64,000 nucleotides of DNA. Origin: Herpetosiphon sp042688385. GTDB lineage: Bacteria; Chloroflexota; Chloroflexia; Chloroflexales; Herpetosiphonaceae. The position numbers were made by a program, and so were the translations under genes. The stretch is taken from positions 1 through 64,000 of the forward strand of contig NZ_JBHUPY010000015.1 in assembly GCF_042688385.1 (NCBI RefSeq). The letters run 5' to 3'. A model generated the notes under the pieces. The model did not search any database, was not told the DNA's origin, and saw nothing but the letters and a program-made list of their open reading frames with translations. Below, one piece after another: positions 1 to 9,579 of the stretch; within the stretch, counting starts at the first letter, position 1; each line of letters starts with the position of its first letter.

Positions 1-73
1 TGGTTTGCACCATCCAGTATACCAACCTGAGGTCGTTCTGTATCCCCTGTTTACGCGTCCCTGTCCGCCCTTA

Positions 74-113
74 AACCCGCGCCACGGGAGAGGGGTTGGG
101 GTGAGGGCACTCG
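74..113. repeat. single arm of the GC-rich palindromic repeat
   Basis: A lone right arm of the repeat family seen complete further on (a run like CGGGAGAGGGGTTGGGGTGA). It lies directly downstream of the stop of the minus-strand peptidase gene. No other gene is visible in the first 117 bases. Confidence 0.6.
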
Positions 114-117
114 TTAA

Positions 118-2739
118 TTACTGCTGCACAGCGGGCATAAATAGCTGATGGGTTGGCAAAAATGGATTTGGCTCTGCGAAGATTGGGCGTGGTTGTTTGC
201 TGCTTACAACTTCTACAGTGCGTCCAGTTTGTGGGTTGGGCATGGCCGTAAACAGATAGCGACTGCTATCGCTGCTGCTCACTTGAACAATATATTCGCC
301 AGCTAACGGCGTTGGGTTATAGCTGATCTGATCAATCCCGTTGCTGGTTGCTTGTTGGGTTGGTGCAGTCCAAATATAGGGTTCCCACGCGTGGAGGTTG
401 CTGTTGCCAACTTGGCTTTGCAGTTTAAAGGTTTGGGCTTGCTGGCGTTTGAGCATAAAGCGAAAAACGTGTTTTTGGCTTGGATTGATCGTCGCTGGCA
501 AGGGCGCATAATTCGTCCGCACAATCACCGGAATTAGGCTTGTACCATTGCTCGATGTACCCCAAATATACAACAGCACTGCGCCTGGCTCCAAGCCCGC
601 AAGGCTCAGCTGAACAGTGGGCAAACTCAGCTGATTAATCGTGGTTGTTGTGCGCAAAACTGGGGTTTGCAAACGTGGGTTGCCAGCACTCGCTTGATAT
701 TGATAGGCTTGGATGAGCAAGCTTGAAATTGGCTTGCCGCTGTTGGTTTGTTGTTGCACATTCAAGGTGAGGGTTGGGCTATTCGATAATTGCAGGTTAT
801 TGTGAGTGTTGGCATTGATGATTGGGCGGCGTAGCGTGCTGGCACTAATGCTGATCGAGCGACTGAGCAGATTATTGCTCTCGTTACTTTCTTGCACATG
901 CTGGCCGCTATCGCCAACGACGCGCACGCTATATACCCCAGCCGTGGTTGGTTGCCAAATTTTTTGGGCATAGATGCGTTGGCTGCCAGCTTCAAGCTTG
1001 GTCAATTGCAGACTATCGCTAAATACCAGCGTGCCATTGCGAACTACCTCAAAGCGCAAATCGCTGCGTTGTACCGCGCGGCTGAGATTCAAGCCCACAT
1101 TCAAACGAATTGATTCATTGACCGCTAAGTCGCTTTCGCTTGGGCCAAGTTGGCTAAGGCTGATGTCGGCACGTGGCGTGGCTTGATCGCGGGATGCTGG
1201 CAAACTTGGCGTACACAGAGCAGTTTGCAAATCAATATCGCGCCAATATTCCTGAAACACTTCATCCCAGCCATTGCGCTGGCTGAGATCGGCTAAAAAT
1301 GCCAGTGGGTTGGGATTATCGGGCTGGGTCGCATCATCGTGATACCAATGGGCATGCCAGCTTAATTCGGTCGCGCCAGTTACGGGCAGGCCTTGCAAAT
1401 CGGCATACAAGCTCAAGCCAGCAGCGTCATCGTCGATACTCAGCGCGCTTGGGCCATCGAACAGCCATTGGCTTGGGGTTGGGTCGAACCACGGATAATC
1501 GTTATCGACCACGCGATAGACCACCACCATTGGATCGCCATAGCTATTGCGAATTCGGTTGCGGGCTTGAATGGCCAAGCTAGCAATCTGTGGGTTGAGA
1601 TTGCTAAATGTTTGGCTCAGCGCATGAGCAAAAGTGCGTAAATCAACCAAGCCATCAGGTGCATCGAGCTGCCAATCGCTTGGCTCGCAGTAGGATAAAT
1701 CGTATTTTTTGCTTTGAACGTAGGCATTGAATAAGGCTGTGCGGGTTGCTGGGCGCTGGCTTGGATTGAGCAAACTCAGATAGATCGCATTTGAGAGCGT
1801 ATCCCAACTTGTTTTCAATCCAACCAATTGATCGGCGGCAATCACGCTCAAAATCCGTGGGTGATCAGTGCTGGGCAATTGATTGTGGTAGGTGTTGACG
1901 ATATGCTCGGCCATTTGCAACGCAGTTGGGTTGCTGTTTAAGCCAATCAAGGCATTGCCGGGCATGGTTGGGTCGAAAAAAGCATAATTGGGCGAGGCGG
2001 TGAGATAGTCGGCATAGGGTGCCAGCGGATATAAAGCCTCAACCGAGCCAGCAAAACACATCAGCACATCGATCACTGCAAAGCGTGGGCCAACTGGCGC
2101 GGCAATTGCCAAGGCCAAGGCCAAATCGTTGGGCGAGAGCGCACTATAGGCGGTGCTGCTGATGGGTAAGGTGTGGTCGGTTACATCGGCGTTGGCTCCG
2201 ATGCGGGTGGGCAAGGGCGGCAAATTAATGCTGGCTGGGCGTTCTTCTGGCGCGCTAATCGCCGCAATCTCAATATCGGGCATGACGGGCACGCCATGAC
2301 CAATATAACTCAGGGTATAGATTTGGGCCAGATAGCTGCTTTTAGCCCAGCGCAAAAAGCCACCCAAGGTTTTGCCATCGGTCAGATCATATTCTTTAAG
2401 GTTGCTATCGACGCTGCCATCACGATCAGGCAGACCAATTAATGTGTTGACATTGCCGTTGTGGACAACCCGCACGTGGGTATCGCCCATTCCTGCAAGA
2501 TCAGTTAACACAATTGCCGTCAAATCGGGCTGGCCAATGGTTGCATTGGTGATGCTAGTGAGGGTTTGGGCATAGTAGGGCGTTAAATTCATTGGGCTAT
2601 CGAGTCGATTATCGTAGGCCAAAATGTAGATGGCCACCAATGGCGCTGCTTGGGGTGCTGCATGGCTCACGATTGGCGGGAGCATGGCACTCAGAAGTAA
2701 CCCGATTAGCAAGCAACACCGAAGCAGACGCGTTTTCAT
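118..2739 (-). CDS. secreted clostripain-like (C11 family) cysteine peptidase with CARDB-like domain
   Basis: Predicted secreted cysteine peptidase of 873 residues. The start is the ATG at 2739, preceded by GGAGGA at good spacing; an in-frame start 18 codons upstream lacks such a site. An N-terminal signal peptide (about residues 1-27, ending SHAAPQ) is followed by a clostripain-like domain. The expected catalytic pair is present: His148 in SYIGHG and Cys228 in the IDVLMCFAGSVEALYPLA block, which matches the family's D-x-C region. Residues of about 525-640 look like a CARDB adhesion module, and the C-terminal 200 residues resemble a beta-rich pre-peptidase-type domain. It lies 95 bases downstream of the GEVED protein gene on the same strand, so co-transcription is plausible. 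Family assignment is good; the substrate is unknown. Confidence 0.8.
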   Translation of the reverse strand: MKTRLLRCCLLIGLLLSAMLPPIVSHAAPQAAPLVAIYILAYDNRLDSPMNLTPYYAQTLTSITNATIGQPDLTAIVLTDLAGMGDTHVRVVHNGNVNTLIGLPDRDGSVDSNLKEYDLTDGKTLGGFLRWAKSSYLAQIYTLSYIGHGVPVMPDIEIAAISAPEERPASINLPPLPTRIGANADVTDHTLPISSTAYSALSPNDLALALAIAAPVGPRFAVIDVLMCFAGSVEALYPLAPYADYLTASPNYAFFDPTMPGNALIGLNSNPTALQMAEHIVNTYHNQLPSTDHPRILSVIAADQLVGLKTSWDTLSNAIYLSLLNPSQRPATRTALFNAYVQSKKYDLSYCEPSDWQLDAPDGLVDLRTFAHALSQTFSNLNPQIASLAIQARNRIRNSYGDPMVVVYRVVDNDYPWFDPTPSQWLFDGPSALSIDDDAAGLSLYADLQGLPVTGATELSWHAHWYHDDATQPDNPNPLAFLADLSQRNGWDEVFQEYWRDIDLQTALCTPSLPASRDQATPRADISLSQLGPSESDLAVNESIRLNVGLNLSRAVQRSDLRFEVVRNGTLVFSDSLQLTKLEAGSQRIYAQKIWQPTTAGVYSVRVVGDSGQHVQESNESNNLLSRSISISASTLRRPIINANTHNNLQLSNSPTLTLNVQQQTNSGKPISSLLIQAYQYQASAGNPRLQTPVLRTTTTINQLSLPTVQLSLAGLEPGAVLLYIWGTSSNGTSLIPVIVRTNYAPLPATINPSQKHVFRFMLKRQQAQTFKLQSQVGNSNLHAWEPYIWTAPTQQATSNGIDQISYNPTPLAGEYIVQVSSSDSSRYLFTAMPNPQTGRTVEVVSSKQPRPIFAEPNPFLPTHQLFMPAVQQ

Positions 2740-2834
2740 CGAATAATCCTCCGCAAACGCCAACGCCTGCCCAAGCCATAATTGGCCGAACAAGCGTTGG
2801 TAACTTCATTGTTTAAATTGGCGAGCAGTGCCAG

Positions 2835-5800
2835 TTATTTTTTGCGGGTCGTTAGTTCTGGGTCTGGGTCTGGCTCTGTTCCACCATTGGCAACGAGGGT
2901 CACGTCAATCTGACTGACTCCAGGCTCGGCGACTGAAATTGGCTGGGCTTGAGCAGCAGTGGCTGCATTTTTGTACCAGATTGATTGGTAGCCAGCCTGC
3001 TCGACAAAGACCAAGTATTCTCCGTTAGCTTCGCCACTCACTTCGTAATTGCCTTGTTCGTCGGTTTGGGTGCTGGCAACAAACTCAGGGCTTGGATTGC
3101 CAGTTGTGCTGCGTCGATACAAGTAGACATTGGCATCGGCGATTGGCAAGCCAGCTACATCGCGGACATGGCCACCAACCACGTGGGTCAGCAAGACCTT
3201 GAGTTGATAATCCTCGGTTTCGCCATAGGCCCAGCCAGCAGTTGGGCCACGGCCATCAGCAGCGGCTGCTGGTGTGTTGCTGATGGTAATGCGCAGCCAA
3301 AGTGGCTTGTAGGGCATGGTTGGCTGGTATGAATAGAACGTCGATGTGAACAAGCTATAGGTATTCGGGCCACTCAGATTGATCACTTGGTTTTGCACAG
3401 CCCACTCGTTGGCAGTACGGGTTACGCCCAAGCTATCGACACAGCTATAGCTTGTACCCCATTGGCCATTGACTCCCCAATCGATCCACACATTGACATA
3501 GGCGGTCATTGAGCCAGTTTGCGGCGGATTGTGGGGCAAGGTCACGGTGTAGGGCAGTCGGTTGGCACGGCAATGGCCAAGGCTGTTGGCGGTTGGTGGG
3601 CCGCCGCTAAAGGCATCGTCGGCGCGATCGTAATTGCCGCGGTTGAGCGCGGTTTGAATGTTGGTCGTCGCGTCGTCATCAAGCCCAACATCGGCCTCAG
3701 TTTCGGCGGTTAGGGTCTTGCCAAGCATATAGGGCAAGCCTAAATTTTGGTGTAATGGGCCTTTGGGCAAGGCTGCTGGAACCCGATTGAAAATGGTCGG
3801 GAAGAAGCCTTGGGTTGCTGGCGAATAGGCTAGAATATTGGCGGCTGCACTGTTATTGCTATCAGGTGCATCGCCCAAATCAGGCATAAAGATATAATCC
3901 TCGGTTTCGCCAAACTCCCAGCCACTGGTTGGGCCACGGCCATCAGCGGCGCTAGCTGGAGTTGGGCTGACGGTCATGCGGAACCAAATACCTGCCCGTT
4001 GGGGTGGATGGTAGGGGAAGAATGTTGGCGTGGTAAAGGTATTGACCCCAGGTGCCAGCACAATTGCTTGATTTTGCACCGCCCATTCGTTGGATAGCGC
4101 ATTGGGACATTGGAACGTGCCGCCCCAATTGCCGCTGCGGTTCCAATCCCACCATGAGTTGAAATAGACCGTTATGTTTGATGCCGTATTATTGGTGACG
4201 GTATAGGTAAACCGCGTAGCAGTACAGTTTCGATACGCCTGCAACGTGCGTGGGCTAACTAATCCGTCATCGGCGCGATCTTGGTCGTTCATGTTGAGGG
4301 TTGGCGAGATGTTATGGGTATAATCGATGTCGAATCCAACATCGGCTTCTTTTTCAAAGCTTACTTTGCGCCCAAGGTGATAGCGGCGGGCATCGCGGTG
4401 GTAGGGGCCAATTGGCGCAGCACCGCTAAACACCGTTGGGAAGCGCGCAATTACACCGCTGACGTAGGTCGTCATGTTAGCGCCGAAGTTATTGGTTGAA
4501 TCGGGGGCATCGCCTAAATCGCTGATTGCAGGCGGTGGGGTTGGCGTGATTGGGGTTGGGGTGAAGCTCGGCGTAATGCTCGGCGTAATAGTTGGGGTTG
4601 GCGTATTAGTTGGTGTGTTCGTTGGGGTTGGCGTAACATCGGTTGTATAGCGCAACAGATAATCTTCAGTTTCGCCATATTTCCAGCCGCTGCTTGGGCC
4701 ACGGCCATCGTCGTTGGTTGCTGGGCTTTCGCTAATTGTAATCCGCATCCAGATATTGCCCAAATTGCTTGCTTGCAAGCCACTCAGGAAGCTGGTTGAA
4801 ACATAGTTGCCGCTGGTGACCGGAATCATTTGGTTTTGCACGGCCCATTCATTGACCAATGCACCTGGGCACTGCACCGAACCGCCCCAGAAACCGCTGC
4901 GGTTCCAGTCGATCCAGACGTTGACATACAAGCGGTTGACACCTGCTGGCACGCTGTTGACCGTAACCTGATAATCGAGGGTTTCGCTTTGGCAAGCTGG
5001 CAAGAAACTATTGACCGTTGGCACGCCTAAGTAGAAGGTATCGTCGGCGCGATCGAGGTTGGGCTGATTGCTGCTTGGCTGAATATTATTCGGGCCATCA
5101 GCATCGAAGCCAGTGTCTGCCTCACGTTCGAAGGTTGATGAAGCACCAAGCACAATTTGTTTGGCATCGTAGTGGAACGGGCCTTCGGGCAAGCCCGTGC
5201 TGGGGTCGAAGACGGTTGGGTAGCGTGCGCCAGTCGATGGCGCATAGGCCAACATGCTGGTCGAGAAGTGGTTGGTCGAGTCGGGTGCGTCGCCAAGATC
5301 GGAGATAATATCGTTGGCTGGCGTTGGGGTAAATGTCCGGGTTGGTGGTGGCGTTGGGGTGTTGGTTGCCGTCGCGGTTGCGGTTGGCGTTGGGGTAAAG
5401 GTGCGAGTTGGCACTGGGGTTGGGGTAAAGGTGCGGGTCGGCACCAGCGTTGGCTGATCGGTGCCAGTCAATAAATAATCTTCGGTTTCGCCATATTTCC
5501 AGCGGTTGGCTGGGCCACGACCATCGTCGTTGGTCGCTGGGCTTTCACTGAGCGAAATCCGCATCCACAAGGGTTTGTTGCTGTTGGTATTGACTGGCAA
5601 GAAGGCCGAGGTGCTAAAAATATAGGTTCCTGGCCCTGTGATCACGTTAACATTGTTTTGAACTGACCATTCGGTGGTGGGAGTATTATTACAGAAGAAG
5701 CTTGCACTCCCCCAATAGCCGCTGCGATCCCAATCGAACCACAGGTTGGTATACAGCTTGATTGTGCCACCAGTCCAGCTTGGATCGACCGTTACTTGAT

Positions 5801-6230
5801 AACGGATTTGGGTTGGCTGGCAGTTGGGCAAGCTATTGATGTCCAACGGACTGAGGAAGGCGTTGTCGTAGCGATCTTGGTTGGCAGTATTGCTGCTCGG
5901 GTTGATGTTATTTGGGCCATCAGCATCAAAGCCTGTGTCGGCTTCAGCTTCTTGGCTTACACCGGGGCCAAGGTGAATCAGCTTGGCAAAGATGTGCGAA
6001 GGCCCATTGGGCACGGTCGAGTAGACGGTTGGATACTTGGCGGGCACACCGCTATAGGCATCCATCATCAAGCCAAAATTGTTGTTCGACGATGGCGCAT
6101 CGCCAAGATCGAGGCTTTCAGCATCGGCCTGAGCCTGCGGCGCGGCTTTGGCAGAACTGCCAATCGCTAATGCTAAAATGAACATGACCATAAAGGCGAT
6201 CATGCCAAAACGACGTAGAACCAACGACAT
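2835..6230 (-). CDS. large secreted protein with four GEVED domains and a C-terminal carboxypeptidase-regulatory-like domain
   Basis: A 1131-residue predicted surface or secreted protein. The ATG at 6230 follows AAGGAGGA. A signal peptide covers about residues 1-30. Four homologous units of roughly 200-220 residues follow (about 42-255, 307-528, 570-780, 783-1010). Each opens with DLGDAP-(D/S)S, carries an EAD-x-G-(F/L)-D block, and ends with (Y/F)GETEDY, the mark of GEVED domains. Units 1-2 and 2-3 are joined by Pro/Thr-rich linkers (TPTP repeats); units 3-4 abut. Residues of about 1013-1115 form a beta-sandwich like carboxypeptidase regulatory or Cna-B domains (VVGGHVRDVAGLPIADANVY). No LPXTG anchor is visible. 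Function is probably adhesive or structural in the sheath or envelope; this is inferred from domain type only. Confidence 0.8.
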   Translation of the reverse strand: MSLVLRRFGMIAFMVMFILALAIGSSAKAAPQAQADAESLDLGDAPSSNNNFGLMMDAYSGVPAKYPTVYSTVPNGPSHIFAKLIHLGPGVSQEAEADTGFDADGPNNINPSSNTANQDRYDNAFLSPLDINSLPNCQPTQIRYQVTVDPSWTGGTIKLYTNLWFDWDRSGYWGSASFFCNNTPTTEWSVQNNVNVITGPGTYIFSTSAFLPVNTNSNKPLWMRISLSESPATNDDGRGPANRWKYGETEDYLLTGTDQPTLVPTRTFTPTPVPTRTFTPTPTATATATNTPTPPPTRTFTPTPANDIISDLGDAPDSTNHFSTSMLAYAPSTGARYPTVFDPSTGLPEGPFHYDAKQIVLGASSTFEREADTGFDADGPNNIQPSSNQPNLDRADDTFYLGVPTVNSFLPACQSETLDYQVTVNSVPAGVNRLYVNVWIDWNRSGFWGGSVQCPGALVNEWAVQNQMIPVTSGNYVSTSFLSGLQASNLGNIWMRITISESPATNDDGRGPSSGWKYGETEDYLLRYTTDVTPTPTNTPTNTPTPTITPSITPSFTPTPITPTPPPAISDLGDAPDSTNNFGANMTTYVSGVIARFPTVFSGAAPIGPYHRDARRYHLGRKVSFEKEADVGFDIDYTHNISPTLNMNDQDRADDGLVSPRTLQAYRNCTATRFTYTVTNNTASNITVYFNSWWDWNRSGNWGGTFQCPNALSNEWAVQNQAIVLAPGVNTFTTPTFFPYHPPQRAGIWFRMTVSPTPASAADGRGPTSGWEFGETEDYIFMPDLGDAPDSNNSAAANILAYSPATQGFFPTIFNRVPAALPKGPLHQNLGLPYMLGKTLTAETEADVGLDDDATTNIQTALNRGNYDRADDAFSGGPPTANSLGHCRANRLPYTVTLPHNPPQTGSMTAYVNVWIDWGVNGQWGTSYSCVDSLGVTRTANEWAVQNQVINLSGPNTYSLFTSTFYSYQPTMPYKPLWLRITISNTPAAAADGRGPTAGWAYGETEDYQLKVLLTHVVGGHVRDVAGLPIADANVYLYRRSTTGNPSPEFVASTQTDEQGNYEVSGEANGEYLVFVEQAGYQSIWYKNAATAAQAQPISVAEPGVSQIDVTLVANGGTEPDPDPELTTRKK

Positions 6231-6403
6231 ACAATCCTCCTTACACGGGGGTGGAACGAAACCATGGCGGGGACGTAGTGGAAGCTGGTTTTAGTATCGC
6301 AGGCCCAAGCATCCAACTCAATCAAATTAGCTCTAACGTTTTTAGCTATTTTTAAGCGATTGAATTCGTATCATGACCTGATTAGGATTAAAGGATTGGC
6401 TCG

Positions 6404-6892
6404 ATGCAGATGTTTATTTGGCTCAGTTTTATTGGTGGGTTGCTGGGCTTAGCGTGGTATAACCTGGCCTATTTTGTTGCTTGGCAGCGTACCAAAAGCA
6501 GCGTCTGGTTGTGGTATGCGATTATGGGCTGGCTACCAGTCGGATTTTTTGTGTTGATTGGCTTGAAGTCGTTGCCACGTTTTCCGCTGCACTTGCAATT
6601 TGTATTCGCCTGCTCACCGCTCTTCTTGGCCTTGATCCAAGTGTTTCATAGCCTGCGTGGCCAAGTTACCAGTGGTTTTCGCGATAGTATGGATCTGATA
6701 TTGCTGCGCCAACCAAGCACCTATCCACGCCAAAATGCAGCGTCAAACGATGTGTTTGTGCCAGCAATCCAAGACCATGTGACGTGGGCCAATTTGAGCA
6801 TGGCGCGGCGTTCAGTTGCGCTTGGGGTGTTGCTGGTTGCTGTGAGCCTAGCCCTATTTAACGCCTATCAACTCATCCAAACCATTCGCTAG
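6404..6892 (+). CDS. small integral membrane protein, unknown function
   Basis: A 162-residue protein that I do not recognise. About four hydrophobic segments are visible: residues 2-24, 37-56, 65-85 and a C-terminal one at about 137-155. A polar loop at 88-130 separates the third and fourth. The ATG at 6404 has AAAGGA eight bases upstream. It is divergent from the GEVED gene, and the 170-base gap probably holds promoters for both. Confidence 0.65.
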   Translation: MQMFIWLSFIGGLLGLAWYNLAYFVAWQRTKSSVWLWYAIMGWLPVGFFVLIGLKSLPRFPLHLQFVFACSPLFLALIQVFHSLRGQVTSGFRDSMDLILLRQPSTYPRQNAASNDVFVPAIQDHVTWANLSMARRSVALGVLLVAVSLALFNAYQLIQTIR

Positions 6893-6972
6893 CCAGCATT
6901 GCGAGGAGAGCGAGGTTTATGGGTGTAGATTTTTAATACAAAGTCTGATGTGGAGCATGCCCTCACTCCCGA

Positions 6973-7175
6973 CCTTACAAGGGTAGATTTTGAGCGATTG
7001 GTCGGCGGTGGAGCGTTCCCTCACCCCCCAACCCCCTCTCCCACGAAAACGCGGGCGACGGGGAGCCGATCAGTGTCTACCAAAAAATGGCGGAAAAACC
7101 ACCGTCTAAAGCCCCTCGCCCGCACCACGGGAGAGGGGTTGGGGTGAGGGGATCTTAAAACCGACCCTTGTAGGG
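6973..7175. repeat. MITE-like element with 22-bp imperfect inverted ends and GC-rich palindromic core
   Basis: Ends are inverted repeats: 6973-6994 (CCTTACAAGGGTAGATTTTG...) matches the reverse complement of 7154-7175 at 18 of 22 positions. The core (about 7018-7152) has two inward-facing arms of the GC-rich family (CTCACCCCCCAACCCC...; GAGAGGGGTTGGGGTGAG). The 11-bp GGAGAGCGAGG occurs outside both ends (6905-6915 and 7175-7185). No coding capacity. It fills most of the 322-base gap before the TPR regulator. Confidence 0.55.
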
Positions 7176-7214
7176 GAGAGCGAGGAGCATGCGCTATTTG
7201 GACAAGGATGTACC

Positions 7215-9191
7215 ATGAATCAGCCTGACTTGTTGAGCTACGATCTCCCAACTATCGAAAAAATGCTGGCGGAAGCGCTACGCCACGCGCGTGAAGGCGA
7301 TTTGTTGTTTTTAGCTGGGTCGCCATTAGCCAGCTGCCAGATCATCGAACGCTGGTATATTGGTGATCGGCCTCACGGTTCGGCTGAGCTTGGACGGGCG
7401 GTTCAAGCACTTTTGTGGTGGCTGATTGAGCGCATTCGGCCTCACGGCGAGCGCCATTGGTTGGCCTTACCCTGGCGACAATACAACGTTTTGGCGGGCT
7501 TTTACGCCGAAGGTTTGCGCATAGCCGACCTTGCAGAAGCCATGGGTGTGGTCGAGCAAACAATCTATCCCATTCGTAACCAAGCCATCCAAAGCTTGGC
7601 CAAATTGTTGATTGAAGAATTGCAACATCCCAGCCCGAGCATTCCAAACCATGCGATTATTGCGCTCTATCCACAATTAACTGCTGCTGAACAAACCCTC
7701 GCCCGCATGCTGGCCTTTATCCAACAACCGCTAGCTCAACGCTGGCTGGAGCGCTGGCTCGAATTAAATGCCATTGCCGAGCCAACATTTCAACAATTGG
7801 CCGAGCATGGCCTGCTCAAACCAAACGGCTTGGCCTTGGTCGAGAAATTACGCCCTTTTTTGCACAACCAAATTAGTGCTGCCGAACGGCGGCGCTGGCA
7901 TCAGCAATTGGCCGAATTATTACAACACAATGAGCCGCTGCCAGCAATTCAGCATTGGCTGCACGCCCAAGCCTACGATCAAGCAGCCAGCCTGATTATC
8001 GCTGAGCATCAAACGATTGTTGATAATTTGCAGGGCCGCGCTTTGGGCGAAATGCTGGCGCAAATTCAAGCCCACGATATTCAGCAAGCCCAACTCTGGT
8101 TTCGGCTCAAATTGGTCAGCGGCGATGTGGCAATGACCATGAACGATGTTCAAACCGCGTTGGGCGAGTACCAAGCAGCCTTGGCTGCCAACGAACCTTT
8201 GCTCAAAGCAGAAGCCTATTACAAACGGGGCAAGGCTTTTCGCTCGCAGAGCACGATGGAAGCCCAAGCCCATTTCAACTATAGCCTTGCGATTGTGGAG
8301 CGTGCAGCGCCCAACGATCCTTTGCGCTATCGGGTTTGCTTGGAGCAAGCATGGATGTGGTTTCAGGATCAGCGCGATTTTGAGCAGGCCCAAGCCAGTC
8401 TTGAGCAAGCCGCAGCCTTGATCGACCCGCTTGATCGGGGGGCATGGGCTGAATTGGCCAATGCCCGCGGCATGTTCTATGCCCATCGTGGCGAGCATGC
8501 CGAGGCGATCAATCAGCATCAAGCGGCGTGGTTGGCAGCCAACGAAGTGAACCACAGCCTGTTGATGACCCATATTGCGCATAATTTGGGCTACGATTAC
8601 CTCGACCTTGGCCATTATGCCCAAGCACTTGACTATTTTGAGCAAAGCCTGAATTTGGCCAATCGCACGGGCAATCGGCGCATGCAAGGCCTGTGTCAAA
8701 AAAGCATTGGCGCATGTTGCTTTTGGATGCAAGAGTTGGTGCTGGCAGTTGAGCATTATCTGGCTGCTTACCAAATTTTTGCGGCCATGCACAACCACAA
8801 TTGGCAAGCCAACACCTGCTACGATTTGGCCGAAGCCTACGCCGAATTGGGCCAAACCCAGCTAATGCGCCACTATTATGCCGAGGCGATTCAATTGGCT
8901 CAAGCCAGCGGCCTTGATCGGTTGTTAAATGAATTGCACAGTTTGGCCGAAAATTACCCTGGCTTATACCCGCCAAGCATCGAATTGAACGAGCGTCAGC
9001 AACAAATTTTCGATTATCTCAAACAGCATCCGTCGATTACCAACCGCGATTACCGTGAGCTAACCCAAATTTCGCCCAAGCAAGCAGCCCGCGATTTGAA
9101 CGATTTGGTCGAGCGTAATGTGCTGGTGCGTTCTGGCGATGGCCGTTCGACCAGCTATCAACTGCCGCAATCCAAGCAAAATCTGCTTTGA
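7215..9191 (+). CDS. TPR-repeat regulator with N-terminal HTH and C-terminal winged helix
   Basis: A 658-residue soluble protein, probably a signal-responsive transcriptional regulator. An N-terminal helix-turn-helix-like segment lies at about 95-130 (IADLAEAMGVVEQTIYPIRN). A helical region resembling the arm of MalT/LuxR-type regulators follows (about 150-260). At least eight TPR-like helical pairs cover about 270-590. A C-terminal winged helix is at about 595-650 (ERQQQIFDYLKQHPSITNRD, then SPKQAARDLNDLVERNVLVR), of the type that binds DNA in DeoR- or RecG-related regulators. The ATG at 7215 has AAGGA upstream. It sits before the phosphate operon, so a role in phosphate control is possible, but only position suggests it. 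The repeat element upstream may carry or interrupt its promoter. Confidence 0.7.
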   Translation: MNQPDLLSYDLPTIEKMLAEALRHAREGDLLFLAGSPLASCQIIERWYIGDRPHGSAELGRAVQALLWWLIERIRPHGERHWLALPWRQYNVLAGFYAEGLRIADLAEAMGVVEQTIYPIRNQAIQSLAKLLIEELQHPSPSIPNHAIIALYPQLTAAEQTLARMLAFIQQPLAQRWLERWLELNAIAEPTFQQLAEHGLLKPNGLALVEKLRPFLHNQISAAERRRWHQQLAELLQHNEPLPAIQHWLHAQAYDQAASLIIAEHQTIVDNLQGRALGEMLAQIQAHDIQQAQLWFRLKLVSGDVAMTMNDVQTALGEYQAALAANEPLLKAEAYYKRGKAFRSQSTMEAQAHFNYSLAIVERAAPNDPLRYRVCLEQAWMWFQDQRDFEQAQASLEQAAALIDPLDRGAWAELANARGMFYAHRGEHAEAINQHQAAWLAANEVNHSLLMTHIAHNLGYDYLDLGHYAQALDYFEQSLNLANRTGNRRMQGLCQKSIGACCFWMQELVLAVEHYLAAYQIFAAMHNHNWQANTCYDLAEAYAELGQTQLMRHYYAEAIQLAQASGLDRLLNELHSLAENYPGLYPPSIELNERQQQIFDYLKQHPSITNRDYRELTQISPKQAARDLNDLVERNVLVRSGDGRSTSYQLPQSKQNLL

Positions 9192-9212
9192 TCGTGATAA
9201 TTTGACCAGCGA

Positions 9213-9229
9213 TTAACCTCAACATAACC
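9213..9229 (+). promoter_or_regulatory. possible Pho-box-like direct repeat upstream of the 79-residue ORF
   Basis: TTAACC and ATAACC start exactly 11 bases apart with a 5-base spacer. That is the geometry of Gram-positive PhoP boxes (TT-A/C/T-ACA, N5). A related array precedes pstS. Weak on its own. Confidence 0.25.
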
Positions 9230-9298
9230 CAAGCATGGTCTGATCAAGCAGAACGACGTTGAACTGCGCAATTGCGCATCACGGAGGCTTGATCGCTT

Positions 9299-9538
9299 AT
9301 GGTTCACCTAGACGATGCGAACAAACGCTTAGAACTTGTGCGCTACCACATGCAACAGGGCTGGCAAATCGATGCACCAGTGCTTGGCCGTCATGCTTAT
9401 CTTGATCAACGGGGCAGCATTCGGGCGGTTGAAGTGGTGCTTTCGCGCTTGGATATTCGCCAACTTGTGGCCTTGCCCGATACGCCTTCGGTACGCGAAT
9501 TTCTGCATTCCTATGGTTTAAATGTGATTGATGTTTAA
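9299..9538 (+). CDS. 79-residue conserved-looking protein, unknown function
   Basis: A small soluble protein starting at the ATG at 9299, with GGAGG 11 bases upstream. The sequence looks like a compact folded domain: charged and amphipathic, with no signal peptide or membrane segment. I do not recognise the family. It lies between the TPR regulator and pstS and reads in the same direction, with 107 bases before it and 163 after it. Confidence 0.55.
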   Translation: MVHLDDANKRLELVRYHMQQGWQIDAPVLGRHAYLDQRGSIRAVEVVLSRLDIRQLVALPDTPSVREFLHSYGLNVIDV

Positions 9539-9579
9539 CCCACGCGATTAATCCACCGCACTCAGCATTGCACCAAGAT

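Noticed and set aside
7920..8855. 311-codon minus-strand ORF inside the TPR regulator
   Set aside because: Antisense shadow of a gene with clear TPR and HTH content; its translation has no recognisable domain.
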